DNA from: Aliamphritea ceti
GTDB lineage: Bacteria; Pseudomonadota; Gammaproteobacteria; Pseudomonadales; Balneatricaceae
Direction of reading: 5' to 3'
DNA length: 64,000 bases
NCBI RefSeq assembly: GCF_024347215.1
Contig: NZ_AP025282.1
Span: 1,984,001 to 2,048,000 of the forward strand
Positions within the stretch are counted from its first letter, which is position 1, and each line of letters opens with the position of its first letter. Under the pieces are notes generated by a model that saw nothing but the letters and a program-made list of their open reading frames with translations, was not told where the DNA came from and searched no databases. Of the stretch, positions 51,924 to 63,300 are shown piece by piece. A program made the translations under genes and the position numbers.

Positions 51924-52808
51924 CTATACGGAAGCCTTGCGATGATTAAGCTGTTGTAATAATACGCCGCCAATGATCAGTGCAAAGCCAACCAGGGTTG
52001 AATACAGTACTTCCTCACCGACAATGACTGCCAATAACACCAGTGACAGGGGCGGTGCCAGATAAATAAGGTTGCTCAGTTGCGCCGTGTTAGTCGCCAG
52101 ACGCAAAGCACTCATCCAGCATAAGAATGCGAAGCTCATTTCGAAGGCGCCGATATAAATACCGCCGGCGATCGCCGCGAGTGGAATATCGGTAAAGCCG
52201 TTTTGCCAGAACATGATAGCCGATAGCATTGGCAGGCTAAGTCCAAAGCATAAGAAAAGGGTAATGACCGGATCGTGAGGGTATTTGGTATTAAGAATCC
52301 AGTAACTGGAGAAGAAAATTGAACTGCTTAAGCCCAGTGCAACGCCCAGAGGTTGCTTAAAGTCCAGGGCCATAAGTTCACCCTGTGTCGCAATGACCAA
52401 TACCCCGGCGTAGGCGATGATGATGCTGAACAAATTGACACGGGTAAAGCTTTGGCCAAGAAAGGGTACTGCCAACATGCTCAGCATGACTGCCCAGGTA
52501 TAGTTGAGTGCCTGCGCCTGTTGAGCGGGCAGGATGTCATAGGCCGCAAATAAGATCAGGTAGTAAGCTGTTGGATTAAGAAACGCCAGCAGGACAAAAA
52601 ATCCCGGCGATTTCTTTAGGTGTTGCCAGGCAGGTAACAGTTTTTGCTGCTTCCAGGCAGCAATACCTAATATGGCGACTCCGGTAGTGACCGCCAGCCA
52701 AAGCATTTGCAGCGGTGTGACAAGAGTCAGGGTCAGCTTAAATGCACTGGCAACTGTAGACCACATCAGTACCACGCACATAGCCAGTAAAAAGGCTTTG
52801 CGGTTCAT
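51924..52808 (-). CDS. EamA/DMT-family transporter
   Basis: The 294-residue membrane protein has about ten helices in two EamA repeats, for example LMWSTVASAFKLTL at the start and LIYLAPPLSLVLLAVIVGEE in the second half. DMT transporters export amino acids or other small metabolites. The substrate is unknown. It lies 80 bases downstream of an Lrp-type regulator on the same strand, which often controls such exporters. Confidence 0.88.
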   Translation of the reverse strand: MNRKAFLLAMCVVLMWSTVASAFKLTLTLVTPLQMLWLAVTTGVAILGIAAWKQQKLLPAWQHLKKSPGFFVLLAFLNPTAYYLILFAAYDILPAQQAQALNYTWAVMLSMLAVPFLGQSFTRVNLFSIIIAYAGVLVIATQGELMALDFKQPLGVALGLSSSIFFSSYWILNTKYPHDPVITLFLCFGLSLPMLSAIMFWQNGFTDIPLAAIAGGIYIGAFEMSFAFLCWMSALRLATNTAQLSNLIYLAPPLSLVLLAVIVGEEVLYSTLVGFALIIGGVLLQQLNHRKASV

Positions 52809-52888
52809 TTTTATCTCTTATCTAAATTACTGATCTAAGTTGTTGCTTTGATGTCAGCGGTTTATATCAGCTACTTATTCTCAGCCAT

Positions 52889-53350
52889 TTATACCAACTT
52901 GGCTTCAATATCTTTGACGTCTTCCATTACGACGAAAGTGCTGGTTTGGGTAACAAAAGGCAGTGACGAAATTTTCTCACCCAGAACCGCCCGATAAGAT
53001 TCCATATCAGTGGTGCGGACTTTCAGTAAGTAATCAAAATTTGCCGCAATCATATGGCACTGTTCGATTTCCGGAATACTCCGGACAGCGTCATTAAATG
53101 CCTGTAGAGCTTTAGTCCGGGTGTCGCTCAGAGATACCTGAACAAAGGCGACATGTTTAGTGCCGAGTTTCTTCTGATCAACCAGGGCGATGTAACCCAG
53201 AATATAACCCTGCTCTTCTAAACGGCGCATGCGAATTTGGCATGGGGTTTTCGAAAGGCCGACCCGTGATGCGAGCTCGGTAATAGTGATTCGGGCGTTT
53301 TTTTGCAATTCACGAAGGATTGCAATGTCTAGCTTATCCAAATTGTCCAT
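52889..53350 (-). CDS. Lrp/AsnC-family regulator
   Basis: The 153-residue protein has the Lrp helix-turn-helix (ITELASRVGLSKTPCQIRMR, about residues 22-41) and the C-terminal RAM effector domain with VAFVQVSLSD and VRTTDMESYR. The LSKTPCQ recognition helix resembles that of PutR, the proline-responsive activator of putA in other proteobacteria. The nearby glutamate dehydrogenase, putP and putA genes support such a role, but regulation of the EamA exporter gene is equally possible. Confidence 0.88.
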   Translation of the reverse strand: MDNLDKLDIAILRELQKNARITITELASRVGLSKTPCQIRMRRLEEQGYILGYIALVDQKKLGTKHVAFVQVSLSDTRTKALQAFNDAVRSIPEIEQCHMIAANFDYLLKVRTTDMESYRAVLGEKISSLPFVTQTSTFVVMEDVKDIEAKLV

Positions 53351-53734
53351 GTGTAGGCTTCTTTTTATGTTTTTGTAATTCTATGCTGCGATTGCGAAAA
53401 GGATACGCCTATATATTCTCAGATTACAGGGAAAAAGACTTGTTACTTTTTCATATAATTTAGCGCTTTAGTGTCACATGGCAAAAGTTGTCTGAAGCAA
53501 AAAGTCGTTTTTGGTACCAAATCAGTGGATGAGAGGGGGCCAAATGCAAATTTTTTCTTATAAAAGCCGAGAAAAGACAAATACTCACTAGATGTGTCTT
53601 TAATCGTCCAGACGACTTAGGTAGAGTGGCGCTAGGAATAATAATAAAAAAGCTCCGGTTCGGAGATTGCATTTCCTGACCAGGGCTTTAAAGCAAGTTC
53701 GCGCGACGTAATTGCTATCTGGAGTCAAAAATAT
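53351..53734. other. Lrp-gdhB divergent intergenic region
   Basis: No gene is seen in these 384 bases. A perfect TATAAT is at 53454-53459 but without a convincing -35. CTCCG/CGGAG (53653-53657, 53661-53665) followed on the minus strand by CTTTTTT looks like a leftward terminator. The gdhB RBS TGGAG is at 53720-53724. Confidence 0.5.
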
Positions 53735-56700
53735 ATGCATCAACTCGCTGGTCTGACCAAGGCACAGATCATGGATCTGTTGACCGAAAAATTATGTGCA
53801 CAGGTCGATTCATCCCTCGCACAGTCCATTACTCACTACGCTCACCAGTTTTTCAGTGTTTCCCCACCTTCTGATTTGCAGCGCAAATCTCTGGAAGATC
53901 TCTACTCAACAGCTTTTTCATACTGGCAAGTCATTCAGAATTATGACGGTACCCGGCCAGAAGTACGGGTTTTTAACCCGGATTTTGAACATTATGGCTG
54001 GCACTCAAACCATACAGTGATTCAGATTCACAACTCTGACATGCCATTTTTGGTAGATTCGGTTCGTATGGAACTGAATCGTCGTGAAGTTGCGATTCAT
54101 AATATCAACAACTGTGTGATGGCTGTTGAACGTGATAAAAAGCATCAGCTGACAAATGTTACAACTCCGAGTGAGCGCAGCGAAACTGCGCGTATGGAGT
54201 CTGTTATTTGTCTGGAAATCGATCGTGATTCAGATCCTGCATGGCTGGATGAGCTACGTGATACGCTGGCAAGTGTTCTGGAAGATGTTCAGTACGTTGT
54301 TAAGGACTTCCGTCAGTTGCAGGATCAGGTTCAGGCGGTTAAAGAAGAGCTGCGTGAAACTGACGCAAATAATCCGGAAATTAAAGAGTCCCGTAAGCTG
54401 CTGGACTGGATGCTGGACGAGCATTTTATTTTCCTGGGTTACGAAAAAATTGCCTATAAGCATGCCGGCGAAAAGATTACTGAAAATGCAGACGTAAAAA
54501 GCCGTCTGGGTATTCGTCGTCTGGCGGCAGATAAAAAAGCCAGCCATGTACTGACCGACTGTGAGCGTGCGTTTGCCAGCAACAGTGATCTGGTTAGCTT
54601 CAGTAAAGATACTATTCGTTCGACTGTTCACCGTCCTGCATATCGTGACCTGGTAATTGTTAAGCAGTTTGATGCTAAAGGTAAGTTGACCGGCGCTCAC
54701 CGTTTCTACGGTTTGTATACGTCTTCAGTATTCTTTGCTAAGCCGTTAAGTATTCCAATGGTGCGTCGTAAAGTTGTTCAGACTTTGTCTGAATGCGGCT
54801 TTGAGCCAGGTGGCCACAGCCATAAAGCGCTGGTGCAGCATCTGATTGATATGCCTCGTGAAGAATTGATGCTGGCTGATGCAGGTGAGTTGCAAGAAAC
54901 CGCGATGGGTATCTTTAACCTGCAGGAACGTCGTAAGGCTTGTTTGTTTGTACGTCAGGATTCCAGCAAGCGTTTCTATTCATGCCTGTATTATATTCCG
55001 CGTGATCTTTACACGACACAGCTGCGTCGTCGTATTCATAAGCTGTTGGTCGATGGTTTCCATGCGCTGGATTCGGAAGTAAATGCTCAGGTTTCTGAAT
55101 CGATTCTGTCGCGTACTCATTTTGTACTTTATGTGGATCCTGAACAGCAGAAAGATGTTGATATCAAAACCATTGAAGCGCGTATTCTGGAAATGTCCCG
55201 CTCCTGGCCGGATGATTTACAGCTGAATCTGATCGAAGCCTTCGGTGAAGAGCAGGGTAGTCGCTATAACAGTGATTTCCGTTCTGCGTTTCCGTCGTCT
55301 TATACTGAGAATTTTTCTACCGGTAATGCAGTTTCAGATATCCAGCATCTGGATAGCCTGAACGAAGATCGCAAGATCTCTATGAGCTTCTACCGCTCAT
55401 TCGAAGAGTCCAGCGGCATTCTGAAATTTAAGCTGTATAGCGCTAACGAGCCTTTAGTTCTGTCTGATGTCATTCCGGTTCTGGAAGATCTGGGCTTGCG
55501 GGTAATGAGCGAGCATCCTTATCAGATTAGACCTGCAGACGGTAATACCTACTGGGTAAGCGACTTCCTGGTGAGCTACGGACAGGAAGATGCCATTGAG
55601 CTTGAGCAGGTTAAAACTATCCTGCAGGATACTTTTATCAGTGTCTGGGAAGGCCGGGCTGCCAGCGATAAATTTAACCGCTTGGTTATTGGCGGTAATC
55701 TGGCGTGGCGTGAAGTGGCTATGCTACGGGCAATGGCGCGTTATATTAAGCAGCTGCGTTTTGGTTATTCACAGCCGTTTATGGCGGAAGTGCTGCACCG
55801 TAATATTCCGATTACGCGTCAGTTAACCGAGTTGTTCCATGTGCGACTGAATCCTGAGCGTGCCGGCGATGAGTCTCGCGTTGAAGCGATTGAAACCAGT
55901 ATTCTGGAAGCGCTGGAAGGTGTTGCAAGTCTGGATGATGATAAGATTCTGCGTCGCTTCTTAGTGGTTATTCAGGCGATTCTGCGGACTAACTTCTTCC
56001 AGATGGCTGCTGATGGTAAGCCGAAGTCATACTATTCATACAAGATTGATTCTCAGTCTATCCCGGATATTCCGTTGCCTAAGCCGGCGTTTGAAGTTTA
56101 CGTATACTCTCCACGTATGGAAGGTGTGCATCTGCGCTTTGGTAAAGTAGCGCGTGGTGGTCTGCGCTGGTCTGACCGTACCGAGGATTATCGTACTGAA
56201 GTACTGGGTCTGGTTAAGGCTCAGCAGGTTAAGAACTCGGTTATCGTGCCTGTAGGTGCGAAAGGCTGCTTCATCTGTAAGAAGATGCCGGTTAATGGCA
56301 GCCGTGAAGAGATTCAGGCTGAAGGTATTGAGTGCTATAAACTGTATATCCGCGGTTTGCTGGATATTACCGACAACCTGGTAGGTTCAGGTATTGTTTA
56401 TCCAGATAATGTCGTACGTCGTGATGAGGACGATCCGTATCTGGTAGTGGCAGCAGATAAAGGTACGGCGACTTTCTCTGATATCGCTAACTCCATTTCT
56501 GAGGAATATAACTTCTGGCTGGGTGATGCATTTGCATCCGGTGGTAGCCAGGGTTATGACCACAAAGGTATGGGTATTACTGCCCGAGGTGCCTGGGAAT
56601 CAGTTAAGCGTCATTTCCGTGAGAAAGACATTAATACCCAGAAAGAAGAGTTCTCGGTTATCGGTATCGGCGATATGGCGGGTGATGTATTTGGTAACGG

Positions 56701-58543
56701 TATGCTGTTATCCGAGACAATCAGTCTGGTTGCTGCATTTAACCATATGCATATCTTCATTGATCCGAACCCAGATGTTGCCCCATCTTTTGTTGAGCGT
56801 CAGCGGATGTTTGAGCTGCCACGTTCGTCCTGGACAGATTACAACGCTAAGCTGATCAGCGAAGGCGGCGGGATTTTTGAGCGCAGTGCCAAATGGATCA
56901 AGATCAGCCCGCAAATGAAAGCGCGTTTTGACATTCAGGAAGATCGCCTGGCACCAACAGATCTGTTAAACCGGTTGCTTAAAGCACCTGTTGATATGAT
57001 CTGGAACGGTGGTATCGGTACCTATGTTAAAGCGACTAAAGAAAGTCATGCAGATGTAGGTGATAAAGCCAACGACAGCTTGCGTGTTAACGGTAACGAG
57101 TTGCGCTGTAAAGTGTTGGGTGAAGGCGGTAACTTAGGTTTCACACAGCTGGGTCGTATTGAGTTTGGCCTGAATGGCGGTTCATCAAATACCGACTTTA
57201 TCGATAATGCCGGTGGCGTAGACTGTTCTGACCACGAAGTTAACATCAAGATTCTGCTTAACGAACTGGTTAGTCAGGGTGATATGACAGTTAAGCAGCG
57301 TAACCAGCTGTTACGTGATATGACTGATGATGTATCTGAACTGGTATTGAAAAATAACTACCGACAGGCGCAGGCGCTTAACATTGCTGAGTTGCATGCA
57401 GCCGGTACGATGGATGACTACATCCGTCTGATTCGTCGTCTGGAAGCGGAAGGTAAGCTGGATCCACAGCTTGAATTCCTGCCAAGCGAAGATGAACTGC
57501 AAGAGCGTAAAGAGCAAGGTTTAGGTTTTACCCGTCCGGAGCTTTCTGTACTGATTTCGTATGCGAAAATCGAGCTGAAGCAGGCGTTGATCAATTCCTG
57601 GATCACTGATGATCCTAGCTTTTCGAAAGAGATGGAAACCGCATTCCCACAGCGATTACTGAACGATTTCCCGGAAGCCGTGCGTAATCACCGTCTGCGT
57701 CGCGAGATTACTGCAACACAGATTGCAAACGATCTGGTTAACCGTATGGGTATTACCTATGTGAATAACCTGCGTACAGCAACGGGTCTGGATTACAGTG
57801 ATATTGCAGCGGCTTACATGATTGTGCGTGAGCTGTATGACATTGACACTATGTGGGCTGAAATTGAATCTCTGGATTATCAGGTAACATGTGATATTCA
57901 GGTCACCATGATGCGTGACATGATTCAGTTACTGACCCGTGGTAGCCACTGGTTATTGCGTAACCGTCGCGATGGTCTGAGACTGGAACCTTGTCTGGAA
58001 AGCTATAAAGCCTCTATTGATGAAGTGGTTTCCAGTGCTGGCAAGATCAGTAACACAGTACCGGATAATCGTATGGCTGAACGCTATGATGATTACCTGG
58101 AAGCAGGTGTTCCTGAACGTCTGGCAGCATTTGCGGCAGCGACTGAAAGTCTGTACTGGTTACTGGATGTTATTGATGTAGCATCTGAGCTGAAAGAAGG
58201 CGTAGAAGTTGTAGCCCAGACGTACTTTGGTTTAGGTACGCACCTGAATCTGGTTGGACTGGATCGTAAGATTCGCGAGTTCAAAGCTGCCAACCACTGG
58301 CAGGCACTGGCGAAGAACAGCTACCGTATCGAGCTGGATACTCAGCAGCGTGGCCTGACACTCAGTGTCCTGCGTGGCAGTGAATCTGATCAGACAGTAG
58401 AGCAACGTTTGGCTCAGTGGAGTGAATCTCACAAGGATCTGCTGACCCGTTGGAATAATACGTTGACTGATATTGAGTCCACCAAGTTGGTTGACTGTGC
58501 GATCTTCTCGGTTGCACTCAGTGTATTGCTTGAATTGGCATAA
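53735..58543 (+). CDS. gdhB: NAD-specific glutamate dehydrogenase, large (180 kDa) type
   Basis: The enzyme oxidatively deaminates glutamate to 2-oxoglutarate with NAD+, a catabolic role. The 1602 residues match the 180-kDa class. The N-terminal half (about 1-700) holds ACT-like regulatory domains. The catalytic part starts near 780: FGKVARGGLRWSDRTEDYRT, KAQQVKNSVIVPVGAKGCF with catalytic lysines, VIGIGDMAGDVFGNGMLLS for NAD and VLGEGGNLGFTQLGRIEF. A helical C-terminal domain follows. It would use glutamate from PutA. Confidence 0.96.
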   Translation: MHQLAGLTKAQIMDLLTEKLCAQVDSSLAQSITHYAHQFFSVSPPSDLQRKSLEDLYSTAFSYWQVIQNYDGTRPEVRVFNPDFEHYGWHSNHTVIQIHNSDMPFLVDSVRMELNRREVAIHNINNCVMAVERDKKHQLTNVTTPSERSETARMESVICLEIDRDSDPAWLDELRDTLASVLEDVQYVVKDFRQLQDQVQAVKEELRETDANNPEIKESRKLLDWMLDEHFIFLGYEKIAYKHAGEKITENADVKSRLGIRRLAADKKASHVLTDCERAFASNSDLVSFSKDTIRSTVHRPAYRDLVIVKQFDAKGKLTGAHRFYGLYTSSVFFAKPLSIPMVRRKVVQTLSECGFEPGGHSHKALVQHLIDMPREELMLADAGELQETAMGIFNLQERRKACLFVRQDSSKRFYSCLYYIPRDLYTTQLRRRIHKLLVDGFHALDSEVNAQVSESILSRTHFVLYVDPEQQKDVDIKTIEARILEMSRSWPDDLQLNLIEAFGEEQGSRYNSDFRSAFPSSYTENFSTGNAVSDIQHLDSLNEDRKISMSFYRSFEESSGILKFKLYSANEPLVLSDVIPVLEDLGLRVMSEHPYQIRPADGNTYWVSDFLVSYGQEDAIELEQVKTILQDTFISVWEGRAASDKFNRLVIGGNLAWREVAMLRAMARYIKQLRFGYSQPFMAEVLHRNIPITRQLTELFHVRLNPERAGDESRVEAIETSILEALEGVASLDDDKILRRFLVVIQAILRTNFFQMAADGKPKSYYSYKIDSQSIPDIPLPKPAFEVYVYSPRMEGVHLRFGKVARGGLRWSDRTEDYRTEVLGLVKAQQVKNSVIVPVGAKGCFICKKMPVNGSREEIQAEGIECYKLYIRGLLDITDNLVGSGIVYPDNVVRRDEDDPYLVVAADKGTATFSDIANSISEEYNFWLGDAFASGGSQGYDHKGMGITARGAWESVKRHFREKDINTQKEEFSVIGIGDMAGDVFGNGMLLSETISLVAAFNHMHIFIDPNPDVAPSFVERQRMFELPRSSWTDYNAKLISEGGGIFERSAKWIKISPQMKARFDIQEDRLAPTDLLNRLLKAPVDMIWNGGIGTYVKATKESHADVGDKANDSLRVNGNELRCKVLGEGGNLGFTQLGRIEFGLNGGSSNTDFIDNAGGVDCSDHEVNIKILLNELVSQGDMTVKQRNQLLRDMTDDVSELVLKNNYRQAQALNIAELHAAGTMDDYIRLIRRLEAEGKLDPQLEFLPSEDELQERKEQGLGFTRPELSVLISYAKIELKQALINSWITDDPSFSKEMETAFPQRLLNDFPEAVRNHRLRREITATQIANDLVNRMGITYVNNLRTATGLDYSDIAAAYMIVRELYDIDTMWAEIESLDYQVTCDIQVTMMRDMIQLLTRGSHWLLRNRRDGLRLEPCLESYKASIDEVVSSAGKISNTVPDNRMAERYDDYLEAGVPERLAAFAAATESLYWLLDVIDVASELKEGVEVVAQTYFGLGTHLNLVGLDRKIREFKAANHWQALAKNSYRIELDTQQRGLTLSVLRGSESDQTVEQRLAQWSESHKDLLTRWNNTLTDIESTKLVDCAIFSVALSVLLELA

Positions 58544-58559
58544 CGGCTCTTAGTCAGAT

Positions 58560-58589
58560 AAAAAGCCTCTACCCTGGTAGGGGCTTTTT
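58560..58589 (+). terminator. Terminator after gdhB
   Basis: A 13-pair stem (58560-58572 with 58577-58589, one G-U) with a four-base loop is flanked by A5 and T5. Confidence 0.88.
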
Positions 58590-58707
58590 ACTTTCTGGCA
58601 GAAGCTTATATCGAAAGATATGTGCTGAAGTAAGCTAAACGCTTGAATCTATAGTGAGAAGTTTGTCATATTAATAACCAATGTTATGAATAACGTCGAG
58701 GGTTAGC

Positions 58708-60174
58708 ATGCTGGCAGTGGCATATGCTGTGTATCTTGGAATATTGATACTAATTGGATATTGGGCTTTTCGGCGCAATGAGGACCTGTCTGACTATTTA
58801 CTCGGTGGCAGAAGTCTGGGTGCCTGGTCCTGCGGTTTAAGTGCTGGTGCCAGCGATATGGGCGCCTGGTTAGTGTTAAGCTTGCCCGGTCTGGCAATGA
58901 CTACTGGCTTTCATGTGCTTTGGTTAGTGGTAGGGCTGCTCGTCGGTATGTGGCTTAACTGGGTCTTTGTTGCACGTCGTCTGAGGGTTTATTCGGAGCT
59001 GGATGGCGACACGCTGACTATACCAAGCTATCTGGAAAATAGGTTTGAAGATAATAGCCGGGTTGTTCGTTTAATTGCCGCGTTATTTATACTTGGCTTT
59101 ATGTTGCTGTATACCAGTGCAGGTTTATTGGCTGTCGGTCAGCTGCTCAGTGGTGTGTTTGACTGGGATCCGCGTTTGGCAATTATGTTGGCTGCAGTGG
59201 CTGTTACCGCTTATACCCTGCTCGGTGGGTTTTTGGCGGTTTCATGGAGTGATGTGTTCCAGAGTTTGCTGGTGCTGGCGGCATTGTTGGCTGTACCGAT
59301 TGCATTAATTGATGAACCGGGACATTTGCAGGCAAGCTTTAGTGCTTTACAAGCAGCAAATCCGGCGTTGGTTAATATCTTTAGTAATCCTGAAGGCAAA
59401 GCTCTTTCAGCCATTGGTATTATTTCTCTGAGCGCCTGGGGGTTGGGGTATTTCGGTCAGCCACATGTACTGGCGCGTTTTCAGGCAATTTCTAGTAAGC
59501 ATAATATTATCTGGGCACGATACATTGCAGTGAGCTGGGGAGCTTTGGTGATGGTTGCAGCTTGTCTGACGGGGCTGCTTGCCCTGATTACACTGCCCGA
59601 TGCAGTAACTGAGCCTGAAAGTGTATTGGTTGCAATGCTGAATGTTGTTTTTAATCCCTGGGTAGCAGGCGTTTTGTCGCTGGCTGTTTTAGCGGCAATT
59701 ATGAGTAGCGTTGATTCTCAGTTAATGGTAGCGGCTTCAACCCTTGCTGAGGACTTTAATGAGTTGGTATTAAATCAGCAGGCAGGGGATGGCATAGCCG
59801 CAGATATCGGACGTTATGCAGTATTGCTGATTATCGTGTTGGCTGCCTGGCTGGCAATCGATAAGCAGGCCAATATCCTTGAGTTTGTTGCTTATGCCTG
59901 GGCGGGTTTAGGCGCTACTTTCGGGCCGGTTATTCTATTGTCTCTTTATTGGCCATTGATGAATCGTATAGGTGCTATAGCCGGAATGCTCACTGGCGGT
60001 ATCACGGTGGTTGTCTGGCGCCAATTGGAAGGAGGCTGGTTTGATTTGTATGAAATCCTCCCTGGTGTTATTGCTTCGACCCTGGCTGTTATTGTGATAA
60101 GTAAGCTATTTGGGGCGCCCAGTAAGTCAGTTCGGTGGATGTTTGCTAAAGTGCAGGTGAAGCTACGAGATTAA
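58708..60174 (+). CDS. putP: Sodium/proline symporter
   Basis: PutP imports proline with Na+. The 488-residue protein has the sodium:solute symporter fold with about 13 helices, the N-terminal DYLLGGRSLGAWSCGLSAGASDMGAW region that holds sodium and proline contacts, and SWSDVFQS typical of PutP. The start ATG 58708 has GAGGG upstream. The Na+ gradient needed could come from Na+-NQR. It lies 171 bases before putA. Confidence 0.93.
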   Translation: MLAVAYAVYLGILILIGYWAFRRNEDLSDYLLGGRSLGAWSCGLSAGASDMGAWLVLSLPGLAMTTGFHVLWLVVGLLVGMWLNWVFVARRLRVYSELDGDTLTIPSYLENRFEDNSRVVRLIAALFILGFMLLYTSAGLLAVGQLLSGVFDWDPRLAIMLAAVAVTAYTLLGGFLAVSWSDVFQSLLVLAALLAVPIALIDEPGHLQASFSALQAANPALVNIFSNPEGKALSAIGIISLSAWGLGYFGQPHVLARFQAISSKHNIIWARYIAVSWGALVMVAACLTGLLALITLPDAVTEPESVLVAMLNVVFNPWVAGVLSLAVLAAIMSSVDSQLMVAASTLAEDFNELVLNQQAGDGIAADIGRYAVLLIIVLAAWLAIDKQANILEFVAYAWAGLGATFGPVILLSLYWPLMNRIGAIAGMLTGGITVVVWRQLEGGWFDLYEILPGVIASTLAVIVISKLFGAPSKSVRWMFAKVQVKLRD

Positions 60175-60345
60175 AATAAATATCGCATTCTTGGTTATTT
60201 GCCTAATATAGTCATTAAAAAATATCTTTTGTCTTTTTATTGTATAAAAAGTTAGATTTATATAGATGCTTATTTGGTTAATATAGAGAAAGTATCTTCC
60301 GTGTTGCAGCTAGAATGATTAGATAATAATTTTAGAGGTGACCCT
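60175..60345 (+). promoter_or_regulatory. AT-rich putA upstream region
   Basis: The 171 bases between putP and putA are strongly AT-rich, with runs such as TTATATAG and GGTTAATATAG, and no terminator for putP is evident. TTGCAG (60304-60309) 17 bases before TAATTT (60327-60332) is a weak promoter. AT-rich spacers of this sort suit Lrp-type regulators; this is inference. The putA RBS AGAGG is at 60333-60337. Confidence 0.35.
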
Positions 60346-63300
60346 ATGCATCCGCGTATCCAATCATGCCGCGAAGCTATCCGCCAACATTACCTGGCAG
60401 ACGAAGCCCAGGTAATTTCAACGCTTATCGACAATGCCCGTTTGACTCAAGATGACCGTGAGATTATCTCCCGTGATGCTGCTGATCTGGTACGTAAGGT
60501 ACGTAATGAAAGCAGCCCGTCTATGATGGAAAAATTTCTGGCGGAATATGGTCTGACTACTAAAGAGGGTGTGGCTCTGATGTGTCTGGCTGAAGCTCTG
60601 TTGAGGGTGCCGGATACCGTCACTATTGATGCGTTAATTGAAGATAAAGTTGCAACGGGTAACTGGCGTGAGCATTTAGGGCATTCAAATTCATCATTGG
60701 TGAATACTTCTACCTGGGCGTTGCTGGTCACCGGTAAGCTGCTGGCACCGAGCGAAAGCCGTACACTGGGCCGTACGCTAAAAGGTATGGTGAAGCGCTT
60801 AGGTGAGCCACTGGTGCGCACAGCGGTTGCTCAGGCAATGAAAGAGCTGGGGCGTCAGTTCGTATTAGGGCGTGATATTCGGGAAGCTACCCGCAGTGCT
60901 ACTAAGTTGGAAGCGCAGGGCTATTCCTATTCTTACGACATGCTGGGAGAAGCTGCCCGTACTGATGCTGATGCATTGCGTTATCACCGTGCGTACAGCG
61001 ATGCTATTGGTGCCCTGGCAAAGTCATGTGTACATGATGATATTCGGATGAACCCGGGTATTTCGGTTAAGCTGTCTGCGCTGCATCCACGTTATGAGTT
61101 TGCTAAACGTGAGCGGGTGATGGATGAGTTGGTTGCCCGTACTCTGAGTCTGGCCATTCAGGCTAAAGAAGCCAACATGGGCTTTAATATTGATGCTGAA
61201 GAAGCGGACCGTTTAGATATTTCCCTGGATGTTATCCATGCCGTGCTGGCCAGTTCTGAACTGGAAGGCTGGCAGGGGTTTGGTGTGGTTGTGCAGGCGT
61301 TCGGTCAGCGTGCTTCGTTCGTATTGGACTGGTTGTATAGCTGTGCTGAAGCACTGGATCGCCGAATTATGGTGCGACTGGTTAAAGGTGCATACTGGGA
61401 TGCAGAAATTAAACGGGCGCAGGTGCTTGGTCTGGATGGCTTTCCGGTATTTACCCGTAAACTGAATTCAGATGTGTCTTATATGTGCTGTGCAGAAAAA
61501 CTGCTGGCTATGACCGACCGCATTTACCCTCAGTTCGCGACTCATAATGCACATTCCGTTGCAGCTATTCTGCATCTTGCCCGGAATGTTTCTAAAGAAA
61601 AATTTGAATTTCAGCGCCTGCATGGAATGGGTGAGTCTTTACATCACGCAGTATTGTCCGGTCAGCAAACCAGCTGCAGAATCTATGCGCCTGTAGGTGC
61701 ACATCAGGATCTGTTGGCCTATCTGGTACGTCGACTGTTAGAGAACGGTGCAAACAGCTCTTTCGTAAATCAGATTGTTGATACACGGATTCAGCCTGAA
61801 GATATCGCTACTGATCCGTTTTCGGCAGTTACAGCATTAGAGGGCAAGATCGCCAGTCAAACGATTCCCAAGCCGGTTGATATCTATGGTGCTGAGCGAC
61901 CAAATGCCAAAGGCTGGGATATCACTGATCCGTTGGTCATTGATGCTCTGGATGAGCAACGCAGCACTTACAAGGATTACCAGTGGGCTGCGAGTCCGAT
62001 GTTTGTACGGCAGCTTGTAGATCAGAACGAGGCAGTTGATGCCGTTGCGGTTATGAATCCTGCTGTTGACACTGATCAGGTGGGTACTGTTGTGAATGCG
62101 ACAGCTGAAGATGTTCAGCAGGCAATTATTGCTGCCAGAGATGGGTTCGCTGAATGGTCGGCGCTATCTGCAGAAGAACGTGCAGTGATTCTGAATAATA
62201 TTGCTGATGTGTATGAAGAAAATGCTGCTGAGTTTTTTGCACTGGTCTGCCGTGAAGCGGGCAAGACGATGCTGGATGCGGTAGGTGAAGTACGTGAAGC
62301 TGTCGACTTTGCACGTTTCTATGCAAATGAAGCTATGCGAATTGGTGATGAGCAACCGGCCCGTGGTGTACTGACCTGTATTTCGCCATGGAATTTCCCA
62401 TTGGCAATCTTCTCGGGTCAGGTGCTTGCGGGTCTGGCTGCAGGTAATGCAATTCTGGCTAAGCCAGCGGATCAGACCCCCTTGATTGCTGCACGGGCCG
62501 TTGAGCTGATGCATCAGGCAGGTGTGCCAGCTGCTGCGCTGCAGTTATTACCGGGCAGTGGTCTTGAGGTTGGCGTGCCATTAACGTCTGACAGCCGTAT
62601 TGATGGTGTCTGCTTTACAGGTTCAACTGTAACCGCTCAGTCAATTAACCGGGTAATGTCGCGGACGATGGCACCTGAAGCGCCGCTAGTTGCTGAAACG
62701 GGTGGTCTGAACGCGATGATAGTCGATTCAACAGCTTTACCGGAGCAGGTTGTACGGGATGTACTTATTTCTTCCTTCCAGAGTGCCGGACAGCGTTGTT
62801 CAGCATTACGGGTGTTGTATCTTCAGGAAGATATAGCAGAAGAGTTATTAAAGATGCTTTATGGTGCGATGGATGAGCTCACGCTTGCTGATCCCTGGTA
62901 TCTGTCTGCGGATATCGGTCCGGTCATTGATAAGGCCGCCAAGCAGAAAATAGAAGCACATTGTCAGGCGTTTGCTGATAAAGGTCGGGTTTTGAAGGCG
63001 TTGCCGGTGCCTGCGGAAGGGCGTTTTGTGGCGCCTACAGTAATTCGTCTTGATTCCATTGCAGAATTACCAGAAGAGATTTTTGGGCCAGTTTTACACG
63101 TAGTGACCTTTAATGCAGAAAAACTGGATGAGGTGGTCGATGAAATTAATGCGCAGGGCTATGGTCTGACATTTGGTTTACATACCCGGGTGAATAACCG
63201 GGTGGAGCAGGTGGTTAGTCGTATCCAGGCGGGCAATATGTATGTTAACCGCAACCAGATCGGTGCTGTTGTTGGCTCTCAGCCGTTTGGTGGTGAAGGC

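Noticed and set aside
51948..51966. CTGTTGTAATAATA in the EamA gene as a Ter site
   Set aside because: Matches only eight core bases, has no critical C at the expected place and is inside a coding region.
53460..53672. 70-codon minus-strand frame between Lrp and gdhB genes
   Set aside because: No RBS, no recognisable domain, unusual composition, and it lies in an AT-rich regulatory region.
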